Assembly (NCBI GenBank): GCA_030064795.1
Contig: JASJEI010000105.1
Location: forward strand, 1 to 33,827
Length of the DNA: 33,827 bases
Direction of reading: 5' to 3'
Origin: Pleurocapsa sp. MO_226.B13
Lineage (GTDB): Bacteria > Cyanobacteriota > Cyanobacteriia > Cyanobacteriales > Xenococcaceae
Shown here: positions 26,401-33,705 of the stretch, in pieces
Position numbering within the stretch: position 1 is the first letter of the stretch
Layout: each line of letters opens with the position of its first letter
Program-made: the position numbers and the translations under genes
Notes under the pieces: generated by a model
What the model was told of the DNA's origin: nothing
Databases searched by the model: none
The model's input: the letters and a program-made list of their open reading frames with translations, nothing else

Positions 26401-27089
26401 TTCAGGGAAGACAATTATTAGCGAGGATGGGCAAAAGAACTCTGGTAATTGGTGATGTATCCTGGGTCAATCAATTATTAGAATCCTATGTCACTAAACT
26501 ATTTTCCCTTAGCTATGGGATTGCAACTATAGAAGTCCACGGAGGTAATCCCCAAAATCATTTCCTTCATACTTTTGGACATCGAGTCGTGCGAGGTACT
26601 CTAATCTGGTTGGGCGTACCCGATGGTAAACGCAGTAAAAAACTACAAGCAGCAGAAAATGCGGTGCTAATGACGGGAAAACAAGCCAACGGGGTCAGAA
26701 ATGTTAATGTCGGGCCAGAGATTATGGCGATCGGTCACGATCGCGCCATTACCTGCAAGGGTTTTAGTGCTGCCCTGGTTTTAAATAATAATAATAATGA
26801 ATTCTATTTTAGAAATCTGGCTTTAGACGAGCAAAAAGAGCAGATCGAACAGTTAAGAGAATCTTGTTTTGTCGCTTTTGAACGGTTGTTGGCTAGCTAT
26901 GTATTCTTTTGGGCAATGGCGAAAAAAGTAGCGAGTTTTCCTCTACTCAAATACGAATACTGGAAGTCCCAAAGCCGAACCAAAATTATGACTACCGCCT
27001 CACCCGTAGCAGGACTGGATGCGAGCAAGTTTAGTAATGAGCGATCGTCTGTATCTCAACAATACTCTAATTATATATCTAAAGGGTAA
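23427..27089 (+). CDS. Giant membrane protein: M50-like, class II amidotransferase (GlmS-like) and SIS domains
   Basis: The 1220-residue protein begins with a membrane domain (residues about 12-175) that has the layout of an M50 site-2 protease, but its motif is HGLGH (57-61) instead of HExxH, followed by KALGGILFNLLAI. From Cys177 (YCGNFGLLA) it reads as a GlmS-type Ntn glutamine amidotransferase: HYRYATSG (277-284; compare HTRWATHG), ITHNGDFDSW (324-333; compare HNGIIENY) and closing ARGSFGLVTVS (504-514). Residues 670-850 contain a SIS-like region with AITQSGQTFST (746-756). Two or three helices follow at 918-990, then a soluble tail. The nucleophile would have to be exposed by cleavage, like PurF or AsnB propeptides, unless the domain is inactive. 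Substrate and product are unknown. The upstream kinase-receptor gene lies 158 bp away. Confidence 0.7.
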   Translation: MYKSTWSSILPNLIPEAIALFCVAPDLETGTLADICLSWLIYSIILRFIGNSAIIVHGLGHSIAIALADKQPSALNLTNILEHRSLKAVLKSLLPFNRIFIPIFTPSQLYLEVGNPSQIRIKALGGILFNLLAIIFLSLYSHNLFTQASIAANLLLAISSLSDLGALFTGVADCFYCGNFGLLAQRQLDDDDELLPARMLDLALQMGQETEIRGEQAGGGLVLGRDRDRTVFVGKKVVNKKRSNLTKSLEAAFAPLRQRAIASGIKPLDSLTMGVWHYRYATSGTAPSELETHWHEWMRAREEKVWQFSNGKWNCETKNVNHRITHNGDFDSWRIFGKEIDFISLGLWLERVLHTPNATKGDSPKIAGLMDLLVTQGMWYPSVRLAYQQAIATSIESAFDGEEPGADAPNTAPSEADLNAWAEICDRIFTLEIFFLKQFNSAQIAPSSLKSSTRLQQNLLQAFNKDSSIAKWTKAQKIALIQFTLKAFFDNDLYRATQIFLSKARGSFGLVTVSTLEAEQLVLSAKGQPITIGMNREQGYTIYASEPAAIDRVLLGNPQSFRLDLDRQGEIAKVTTRNITVYCLNQKRELLPKELNSRWISLQNHPYLPYIQFSETNHSDPIARDIDSIPLVLNKIKTSWQDPTSLNRQSADYLVALLTEKVQRFDRRQRLMFHAGLVSQIRQMSAVDLLITGEENSLWLGERFAQDLKTVFPFLNIVTLSANEVLQQLEQDFSQLHLNKDSLVLAITQSGQTFSTVQVINACDRLSSQGIIGELFILTGELSSFIDSVLGNGGLTTIVSPSSSPNDYQIENQRIFVNGSGRRTAESGTVTVAAAHQTLTELLFYLAKQMRKNFPRSHPFGMTLTHESLMVLAMMKEDFLEKNLTQIMGTDDHGQPVKSEIKKKLVRGGRYWGNHITETPLAWAIHALYILISVGWAIPFGHTLPLVKTLSGLILAHLPSGLAELFAQFVTIADIGVYIFGVWLWTLLIRWVQGRQLLARMGKRTLVIGDVSWVNQLLESYVTKLFSLSYGIATIEVHGGNPQNHFLHTFGHRVVRGTLIWLGVPDGKRSKKLQAAENAVLMTGKQANGVRNVNVGPEIMAIGHDRAITCKGFSAALVLNNNNNEFYFRNLALDEQKEQIEQLRESCFVAFERLLASYVFFWAMAKKVASFPLLKYEYWKSQSRTKIMTTASPVAGLDASKFSNERSSVSQQYSNYISKG

Positions 27090-27131
27090 AGGAGCAGGGG
27101 AGATGGGGAAGATCGGGAATAACTACTGTAC

Positions 27132-27151
27132 AGACAAGACATACCTTGTCT
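27132..27151. repeat. AGACAAG hairpin repeat after the giant membrane protein gene
   Basis: AGACAAG (27132-27138) and CTTGTCT (27145-27151) form a 7-bp stem with a 6-nt loop. It looks like a worn copy of the AGACAAGG-type interspersed palindromes frequent in cyanobacteria; it may help end the long upstream transcript. Confidence 0.5.
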
Positions 27152-27274
27152 CTCCGAACCAATGAATAACAAACAGATTAAATTGCGCTGTAGCTATAAA
27201 CTTAAATTACAAAGGTTTTTTACCCTAAAAAGATTTCGACCTAACCTTGAGTTAAAGCGGAAACACTGGCAGCT

Positions 27275-27829
27275 TCAGTCAAGCTTACTCCTAAAAAAAA
27301 AGCCTTGAGCTACAGTAGTAGGAAGATAAACGCGGTTTTTATCTAACCAAGTATGTTTTTCATCTGCTACCAGGTGTTGAGGCAATTTTTGAGGGTCTTT
27401 GATTGTCGTTCCTACGATAGAGGCTCGACCTAGAGAGAGGTAAATGCGATACCAATACATGGCATTACGACCGAAAACATAAGCTAGAGCTTCAAATGGC
27501 ACTCCAAATTGTCTGAGGTACATCGGCTTGTCTATTTCGTCTGTTTTCCCTACCATATAAGGCATGATCAAGTCAGGACGCAATTGATAAACTTCCGAGT
27601 TTTCTTTGAGTTTAATTCGACGAATGGGAAGTTGTTGCTTAGTGGAGAAGATAAAATCATGAAACCAAAAGCCTTGTTCTAACTCCGTCGGGAAAATTTC
27701 TGGATATTGGCTACAAATTTGAGCTATGTATTGCCGAAAAACGTTAGCATCTTTGACAATCTGTCGATATTGTTTTTCATTCTCGACTGGTAAACAAATA
27801 CTTTTATCTCCTCTAATAGAGTCTCCCAT
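27275..27829 (-). pseudogene. N-terminal fragment of a transposase-like protein
   Basis: This 184-residue frame reads ICLPVENEKQYRQIVKDANV, then QGFWFHDFIFSTKQQLPIRR, LRPDLIMPYMVGKTDEIDKP, RQFGVPFEALAYVFGRNAMY and ends TTVAQGFFFRSKLD. It resembles the first part of cyanobacterial transposase-like proteins I have seen that continue for several hundred residues; here it stops after the VADEKHTW segment. I therefore call it a truncated remnant. It has a normal ATG. The family assignment is from memory and moderately uncertain; a stand-alone hypothetical gene is the alternative. Confidence 0.5.
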
Positions 27830-28262
27830 CCTTTAGTTTAAACCCTCAATTGACCAACGGATTTAACACTTTATCAAATCATCGTAATTTTGTAGCCCAA
27901 TAGCGATCGCGCTTCTCGATTGAGCTAGACCACAAAATCCGTTAGAACCAGGTTAGAACAATGGTTATTTCCTCAACGTCGTCAGCAGATTTTCACCGAA
28001 AAAGTAGGCATATCTCTGTTTCCCAGTTCTTGTTTGACCGTATTTCGAGAGATTAATCCCATGACAATTAGGACAACGAAGAGGTATTATAGCCATAAAT
28101 CTAGATGAAACTTATTTTACTTTTGAATTGTATCTTAATATAGTTTTCAACTTATTTATAACACTACCTCCTTCTGAGACTTATGGGTAAGGCATAGCAC
28201 TAAACATTTGCTGAGCACAGGAGTCTAAAACTCGATTCCCAGCCCACCAGTGAGCGCAATCT
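27830..28262. other. Degenerate mobile-element spacer
   Basis: This 433-bp stretch contains the IS1-type fragment at 27965-28096 and a weak inverted repeat (AACGGATTT near 27854 and AAATCCGTT near 27940). On the minus strand near 28181-28265 a short open stretch reads CAHWWAGNRVLDSCAQQMF before a stop, possibly another gene tail. Nothing intact is present. Confidence 0.45.
27965..28096 (-). pseudogene. IS1-family InsA-like N-terminal fragment
   Basis: A 43-codon frame begins MAIIPLRCPNCHGINLSKYG and continues QTRTGKQRYAYFF. The CPxC pair followed by KYGxTxxGKQRY is the N-terminal zinc-ribbon and start of IS1-type InsA proteins. The usual second cysteine pair and the rest of the transposase are missing, so this is a remnant. 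Confidence 0.65.
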
Positions 28263-28925
28263 TTAGCTTTTCCCCCAAAATAAAGCTACACATCCAACTG
28301 TTGTGACTAAGCTTTCTGAAAAATTGTTTTTCATGATTTTTTTTAAAGTTTCTAAATCATCTTCATTGTTAGTGAAAATTCCTTTTTTATTATAAATTTT
28401 CAGGAGATAATTAGCTAGAATATTTGGTTTAATTCCTTGACTTAGAATCGTAGAACCAAAAACAATTCCTTGAGGGTTAAGTAAAGGTTTAATGTTTTTA
28501 AAGACAATTTCTTTAGTTGACATTGTACCAGGCAAACAGTGAAGTAAATAATTCAAGCCTATTGAATCAAAACCTCGCTCTTCAAAGTTAATTCCTTCGA
28601 GAATATTTACTCTTTTAGTAATTGGTTTATAGCGTTTAATCCGATGAGAAGTTGTTTTTAAACAAGTCGAGTTTAAATCCATTAAAAACAAGCGAGGTTG
28701 ATTAGTAGGAAACTGGCAACGATCTAAGAAAAAGCCAGTTCCTACACCTATGTCAAGATGGTTTTCTGATATATTCTCGTTATAGAGTTTTAAAAGATGA
28801 GACGAAGGGCATTCCCAAATAAACTGATTAGAAATTGATAGAACCCATAAATCGTATATTAGTAAGGTCAAACTATTATAAACAGCTTGTCCTGCATCTA
28901 TTTGTTTTTTAGTAATTTTGCTCAT
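28263..28925 (-). CDS. Class I SAM-dependent methyltransferase of a type III PKS locus
   Basis: This 220-residue protein has the SAM-binding motif LDIGVGTGFF (57-66), acidic loop FLMDLNSTCL, and the segment NYLLHCLPGTMSTKEIVFKN, then PLLNPQGIVFGSTIL. The latter resembles methyltransferases encoded beside polyketide genes. It is the last gene of the minus-strand set P450, synthase, methyltransferase, 42 bp after the synthase stop. It probably O- or C-methylates the product, which is inference from context. The adjoining 3' flank is a graveyard of transposase pieces. Confidence 0.8.
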   Translation of the reverse strand: MSKITKKQIDAGQAVYNSLTLLIYDLWVLSISNQFIWECPSSHLLKLYNENISENHLDIGVGTGFFLDRCQFPTNQPRLFLMDLNSTCLKTTSHRIKRYKPITKRVNILEGINFEERGFDSIGLNYLLHCLPGTMSTKEIVFKNIKPLLNPQGIVFGSTILSQGIKPNILANYLLKIYNKKGIFTNNEDDLETLKKIMKNNFSESLVTTVGCVALFWGKS

Positions 28926-28967
28926 AATGAAAAATATTAATTGATGGATACAGACGGTGAATGTTTC

Positions 28968-30044
28968 TCATAAATTATCTGAGGCCCAACGATACAAACT
29001 TGCTCCAAGATAATATCCAGCTCCAAATCCTAAAATTATTCCCAAGCCATTGTTTTGGAGTTGAAAAGAGTATTTGTCAAAAAAAGATTTTAAAACAAAG
29101 AAACAGCTTGCTGAAGAAAAATTTCCATATTCATTAAATAAATCTAGAGATGGTTGTAAGTTTTCGGAAGTCAATCCTAAGATTTCAGGTCTACCAAACT
29201 CAGACAAAACTTTTGTTCCTCCTTGATGAATAGACCACTCATTAATTTCTGATGGAGTTAGTTGATGTCGTTCTAATATAGGATTGATGACGGATTCTGC
29301 TACTAGATTAGGCATAATTTTAGGAATATTATCTCCCAGAATAAATACATTTTCATCCATATATATTTGCTGTCCAGAAACAAACTTTAAACAGGTATCA
29401 ATTATTTCTAGTTTAGGTTCGGGAATTAGATAAGATAAGGATTCTGGTAGAACAAGAAAGCCAACAGCACCATCGGAAAAAATCGTATTGGCAACCAGAC
29501 TTTTGGTGAAATACGAGCTGTTCTTATCACAACATAGATTTAATGTGGAAGAACATTGATCGAAGATATAAACAAATGTTGCTTTATTAGTTTGCTGAGT
29601 TAGTTCTATTGCTCTTTGTAAACCAAAAAGTCCACCAGCACAGCCAAGATAAGGAAGATCTAAAGGAAAAATGTCTGTGTTTAAATCCAGTTGAGCAGCA
29701 ATTTGTGCAGAAATACTAGGCAAAACATTTTGATGAGATGAAATATTATATATTGATAGAATATTTCCTATTTTTTCTAATAATCTTACCGGAACTGTTT
29801 TCTTAAATAACTCACTTCCCCATCTAACTGGATGATATTCTTTGCTAATTAAAAATTTTTCGGGAACTCTAGTTAAATCTATTACAGTACTTCGTTTTTG
29901 AATTCCTGTCTTTTGCGAAAATTTTCTAGCTAATTGATTAATCTTCTTGCCACATCTTTCTGAAGGATAGAGCATATTGGCAATTTCAAGAGAGCTATAA
30001 ACTCTACCGAGGCTTGTTTCTAAATTAGCTAAAAAAACTTTCAT
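28968..30044 (-). CDS. Type III polyketide synthase / KAS III-like condensing enzyme
   Basis: This 358-residue thiolase-fold enzyme has the full triad: Cys135 in PYLGCAGGLFGL, His273 in SIHQGGTKVL and Asn308 in EYGNFSSAS. The HxGG pattern after His and the closing GFGAG (339-343) point to the chalcone/alkylresorcinol synthase (type III PKS) side rather than FabH, whose motif is HQANxRI. Such enzymes extend acyl-CoA or acyl-ACP starters with malonyl units to pyrones or resorcinols. The product is unknown. It lies between the P450 (83 bp upstream) and a methyltransferase (42 bp downstream), a typical small biosynthetic operon. Confidence 0.85.
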   Translation of the reverse strand: MKVFLANLETSLGRVYSSLEIANMLYPSERCGKKINQLARKFSQKTGIQKRSTVIDLTRVPEKFLISKEYHPVRWGSELFKKTVPVRLLEKIGNILSIYNISSHQNVLPSISAQIAAQLDLNTDIFPLDLPYLGCAGGLFGLQRAIELTQQTNKATFVYIFDQCSSTLNLCCDKNSSYFTKSLVANTIFSDGAVGFLVLPESLSYLIPEPKLEIIDTCLKFVSGQQIYMDENVFILGDNIPKIMPNLVAESVINPILERHQLTPSEINEWSIHQGGTKVLSEFGRPEILGLTSENLQPSLDLFNEYGNFSSASCFFVLKSFFDKYSFQLQNNGLGIILGFGAGYYLGASLYRWASDNL

Positions 30045-30127
30045 AACTGTGAAATCTTTGGTGTTGTCAATTAAATATGTGCGTTTCTGAAACCCTGATG
30101 AAATAAGGTTTACTTAATCTACAAAAC

Positions 30128-31510
30128 TCAATGGTCGCCTGTAGCTAATAAAGCTTGTTTTTGTTCGCGAACTCTTTCTCCTGTTACTATCATTTTGACT
30201 CCATTAGCAGGCGCCAGAGTTACACTACGACGTCGTGGTTTTTCTGGTTTTTTATTCGCTAAAGTTAGTTCGTATTTCGACATAATAGTTGCTAAAACTA
30301 GCTTCATTTCTAACATTGCCAGTGCATAGCCCAGACATCGACGATTACCACCCCCAAAAGGAATAAATTCAGCAGGGGTGAATTGTCGTTCTAAAAATCG
30401 TTCTGGTTTGAACTGTTTTGGTTCTGGGTAAATATCTTCTCGACGATGAACCAGATAAATACAGGGCACTAGGTATGTTTCTGGTGCAAATTGCTGTCCT
30501 GCGATCTCTACTGAAGTCCGAGAGCTGCGGGGAGTTGGAATGGGCACAAGTGGATAAATGCGGAGGGTTTCATTACAAACTGCGGTTAAATAAGGTAACT
30601 TAGCGATCGCCAAGGGCTCGATGTCATTTCCCTGGCTGTCTAATTCTTGTAGCAGTTTGTCTTTAACGACGGGTAATTTATGTATCCAGTATAAAGCCCA
30701 AGTCAAAGCAGTTGCAGTAGTTTCGTGACCAGCTGCTAACATGGTCATTAACTCGTCTTGTAACTCTATATCGGTCATCGGCTGTCCGTCTTCATCTCTA
30801 GCCAAAAGCATTAAGCTGAGGACATCATTACCCTTTATTTCTGGCTGGCTACGTCGCTGGTCAATTTCTGCTTGTAATAGGTCATAAACTTGCTGTCGTT
30901 GGCGAACGAGTTTACCCCAAGGACTCCAAGCACCCCAATCTTGTTGTAAAACCGGAAAAAAGAGTGAGCTAGCACCGAGGGGAGAACCAGTCATATCTAA
31001 TATATTGGCTAACAAGGGTTTAATTTGTTGATAGCGCTCTCCTTCACTTAGTCCAAAAACAGCATGGAGAATTACTTCTAGGGTAATTTCCTGCATCGCT
31101 TTACTGGCTAAAAAAGATTGTTGAGGCTGCCAGGTACTCGTTAGTTGTTCGGTAACTTGACAAATAATCTCGCCATAGGATTTTACCTTTTCTCCATGAA
31201 AGGGTGGCATGAGCATTTTGCGTTCTCGTTTGTGGCGTGCGCCATCTAGCACGAACAGAGAATTATTGCCTACAAAGGGTTTGAGAAATTCATTGCTTTT
31301 TCCCGCATCGAACTGTTTAGCATCTGTGGCAAAAATCTCGCCGAGCGCTTGAGGAGCGCTTAACATTACCAGAGGAGGGAACCCCATGAGTCTCATAGTG
31401 AATATATCCCCATAGCTTTTTGCACAGTCATCCAAAAAATCATAGGGACGAGCGATCCAGTTGATTAATTGTCTTAAAGGAGACATGGAGAGAGTGTTCG
31501 GTAGTTTCAT
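30128..31510 (-). CDS. Cytochrome P450, CYP110-like
   Basis: This 460-residue enzyme shows the I-helix AGHETT (260-265), the K-helix ETLR (314-317) and the haem ligand Cys392 in FIPFGGGNRRCLGYALAMLE. The N-terminus (LRQLINWIARPYDFLDDCAK, then RLMGFPPLVMLSAPQAL) is typical of the CYP110 group found in cyanobacteria, whose members oxidise fatty acids, alkanes or terpenes. Given the position ahead of a type III PKS gene, it may hydroxylate the fatty starter or the polyketide product; this is inference. All catalytic elements are intact. Redox partners are not encoded here. Confidence 0.93.
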   Translation of the reverse strand: MKLPNTLSMSPLRQLINWIARPYDFLDDCAKSYGDIFTMRLMGFPPLVMLSAPQALGEIFATDAKQFDAGKSNEFLKPFVGNNSLFVLDGARHKRERKMLMPPFHGEKVKSYGEIICQVTEQLTSTWQPQQSFLASKAMQEITLEVILHAVFGLSEGERYQQIKPLLANILDMTGSPLGASSLFFPVLQQDWGAWSPWGKLVRQRQQVYDLLQAEIDQRRSQPEIKGNDVLSLMLLARDEDGQPMTDIELQDELMTMLAAGHETTATALTWALYWIHKLPVVKDKLLQELDSQGNDIEPLAIAKLPYLTAVCNETLRIYPLVPIPTPRSSRTSVEIAGQQFAPETYLVPCIYLVHRREDIYPEPKQFKPERFLERQFTPAEFIPFGGGNRRCLGYALAMLEMKLVLATIMSKYELTLANKKPEKPRRRSVTLAPANGVKMIVTGERVREQKQALLATGDH

Positions 31511-31777
31511 GATTAAGAAAATTGTTGGCTATATTGACGAGCGCAGACTGAGCACTTTATATCTCTGTCAACCTAAAAAGCGTAATTTCATTGTTCTTGT
31601 CTCCCTTTTTTGTTGTGTGAAGTTCATTTGTTAGTATTGTGCCTTGAGCTTTGATCGTCGTAAAATTGGATAAATTCGTTTTTTCAGGTATTTTCAGGTA
31701 TTTTTTTTACTCGAGACCCAGTGAGCTTTCAACTTAATTCCATGATTCTTGTCTCCTGTTAACTTGTCAGTATTAAA
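31511..31777. other. Promoter side of the P450 operon with repeat remnants
   Basis: No gene is evident. TTAACTTGTCA at 31759-31769 matches 11 bases of the IS4-type terminal repeat seen at 15647-15657, so it may be a stray element end. Two imperfect direct copies of a TTCTTGTCTCC segment followed by TTGT(T/C)AGTATT occur near 31590-31640 and 31746-31775, and TTTTCAGGTA is tandemly repeated near 31682-31701. Confidence 0.45.
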
Positions 31778-31901
31778 AGAGAGAATCGGGAAGAAGTAGG
31801 GAAATAGACGTCGTTCAAAAACGGGGTATTTTGGGGAACGCTCCGCAGGTTAAAACTTGGCTTAAAGAACAAAAGTATTACTATCACGCTTTTGCTGCTT
31901 T

Positions 31902-33175
31902 ATGGGACTGAGAAACCGTATTCTCAATTTGCCTTTCATGGTGGCAGCAGTGTTAACTCTCTTATGGCGCAATGTTCCAGGAGTGCAAGAATTAACTCGT
32001 CTGTTACATAAAGAAGGATTTTTATGGATCGAAGCGACCCAAGTTACTCAAAAAGCCCTTTTTCAAAGATTTTTGACTTTTCCAGATCTTTTATTTGAGA
32101 AGTTATTTAAAGAATTAGTATCTCATCTACAACAACAGTGGACTTGTCGCCAAAAACGGCCTCTACCTGATAGTGTAAATTTGGCTCTTTCTCGGTTTGA
32201 AAAAGTGTGGATTGTAGATGGTTCTACAAAAGACGGCTTTATTTCGGAAACTTAAAAGTCTTGAAGATATTCCCCCAGGAACATTGGCGGGAAAAATGGC
32301 AACGGTCATTGATTTAACGACTCGTCTTCCTGTAGAGATTTGGTTGAAAACTAAGGCAGCTACATCAGATGTCGCTCTTTGAGTCAGATGTCTTAAATTT
32401 GGGATCAGCCAACACCCTACTTTTATTAGATAGAGGCTTCTACCATTTTCAGTTTTGGCAACAATTGATGGAGAAAAAAGTTGATTTTATTACTCGAATT
32501 AAGAAAGGTGCCTCTTTTCAGATTCACCAAGTGTTTAGTAATAGTTATGGTTTGCGTGATAGATTGATTATTATTGGTTCTGGCTCCAATAATACACCTA
32601 TTTTAACCTTACGTTTAGTCGAAGTTCGTGACCACAAACAATGGCATTCTTATTTGACTTCAGTCCTTGACCCTCACATTTTACCCCCTTATGTGGTCGC
32701 GGATTTATATCGACGACGTTGGCGAATTGAACAAGCTTTTAATACGGTTAAACGGCTACTTGATTTGAGTTATTTATGGACTGGTTCGATTAATGGCATT
32801 AAGCTCCAGATTTGGGCAACTTGCGGTGCGATCCCGCGGAGGAAACCTCCGCGAGGGAACGCGCACCGTTGGTTATTCTACGCGGTTTTAGTTGATTTAA
32901 GTGATGCGGTAGCTGATGAACTTTCTTTGCCCTTTGAGCAGATTTCTTTAGAAATGATTTATCGAGGTTTATATCATTTTACTGTTGCTTATAACCACGG
33001 TACAGCTACTGACCCTGTTCAATATTTGGCTGCCCCTGAAAATCAAGATTTAGGGATTGTTAAACGGCAACGAAAACCTAATGTCAAATTGATTATTGCT
33101 CCCTTCCCAGACCAACAAAGAGGGCGACCAAACTTTTTTTCCTCTTCCCCCTTGACATTTTGCTCTTCAGCTTAA
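31902..33175 (+). pseudogene. Frameshifted IS4-type transposase
   Basis: The pieces together cover most of an IS4-type DDE transposase: GLRNRILNLPFMVAAVLTLL, then WIVDGST (frame 1), LFRKLKSLEDIPPGTLAGKM in a second frame, and LLLLDRGFYHFQFWQQL through RRRWRIEQAFNTVKRL and VKLIIAPFPD in a third. Frame changes occur near 31905, 32236 and 32376. The normal MSRK N-terminus is replaced by an unrelated-looking open stretch (ILGNAPQVKTWLKEQKYYYH) in another frame. A 48-bp palindromic segment is inserted in frame at about 32822-32869. Confidence 0.85.
32824..32868. repeat. 45-bp palindromic element inserted in frame in the transposase
   Basis: CGGTGCG (32824-32830) pairs with CGCACCG (32862-32868), and CGCGGAGG (32835-32842) with CCTCCGCG (32846-32853) around an AAA loop. 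It splits the conserved IWAT-WLFYAVL of the transposase and adds 16 codons (CGAIPRRKPPRGNAHR) without breaking the frame. It is G+C rich in an A+T-rich gene, so it is foreign to it. Confidence 0.8.
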
Positions 33176-33189
33176 CTTCTCACCAATGA

Positions 33190-33288
33190 GAGGCAATTAA
33201 GCAAGCTGGAGGGTTAAGTAAAGCAGCAAACATTATCGAACAAGTTGTTACTACAGGAAAACCAGTTTTGGCTTATACCACCAATTAA
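33190..33288 (+). pseudogene. Orphan C-terminal gene fragment next to the IS
   Basis: Just after the IS right end an open stretch of 32 codons reads EAIKQAGGLSKAANIIEQVV and TTGKPVLAYTTN before TAA, directly after an in-frame TGA. It looks like the tail of a gene whose body was removed by the IS or by rearrangement. I do not recognise the parent family. Confidence 0.4.
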
Positions 33289-33315
33289 AATTTTTTAGCA
33301 AATGGCTTTATTACT

Positions 33316-33705
33316 ATGTCAACTATAATTCCAGAAACTAAGCTTCCCAATGACATGACTATCTTTTGCCTCAAAGAAGAAGAAGTACCAGTGCTGTACG
33401 AACAAATTCAAGATTACATTAAATATGGAATCGAGCTACACGAAGGGGATACTGTATTTGATGTAGGAGCTAATATTGGTTTGTTTTCCTTATGGACGTA
33501 TCAAAAGTGTCACAAAAATGTGAATATTTTTGCTTTTGAACCCATTCCCGCCATTTTTAAGGTTCTACAGGCTAATGCTCGACGCTTCGATCCAGACAAA
33601 ATTAAAGTCTTCCCTTATGGACTGGCTAACGAGTCTAAAAAGATAGAATTTGCTTATCATCCCAACGCCACAATGTTATCTACCGCATATCTGAAGTTTT
33701 TTTGA
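33316..33705 (+). pseudogene. FkbM-type methyltransferase, truncated
   Basis: The 129-residue frame holds the N-terminal half of an FkbM-family SAM methyltransferase: VFDVGANIGLFSL (47-59) and IFAFEPIPAIFKVLQANARR, then KIKVFPYGLANESKKIEFAY. After HPNATMLSTAY homologues I remember continue for another 100-200 residues, but here the frame ends at LKFF-stop and the following 120 bases to the window end do not restore the domain in any frame I could follow. FkbM enzymes O-methylate sugars or polyketides. The absence of the C-terminal half suggests a pseudogene; a distant second fragment beyond the window cannot be excluded. Confidence 0.6.

Larger units (their letters stand above)
31778..33186 (+). 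mobile_element. Decayed IS4-type element (left end missing)
   Basis: The right end around 33167-33186 (AGCTTAACTTCTCACCAATG) matches, with a few changes, the terminal repeat of the related element at 14902-15663. A corresponding left inverted end was not found, and the transposase frame is broken several times, so this copy is truncated and inactive. Confidence 0.65.

Noticed and set aside
27854..27947. Inverted repeat AACGGATTT / AAATCCGTT as a possible third MITE
   Set aside because: Only 9 bp match and no flanking target duplication is visible.
28181..28268. Minus-strand stretch CAHWWAGNRVLDSCAQQMF as a gene
   Set aside because: It has no start codon of its own, overlaps the methyltransferase end in another frame and is under 30 codons; kept only as a possible fragment.
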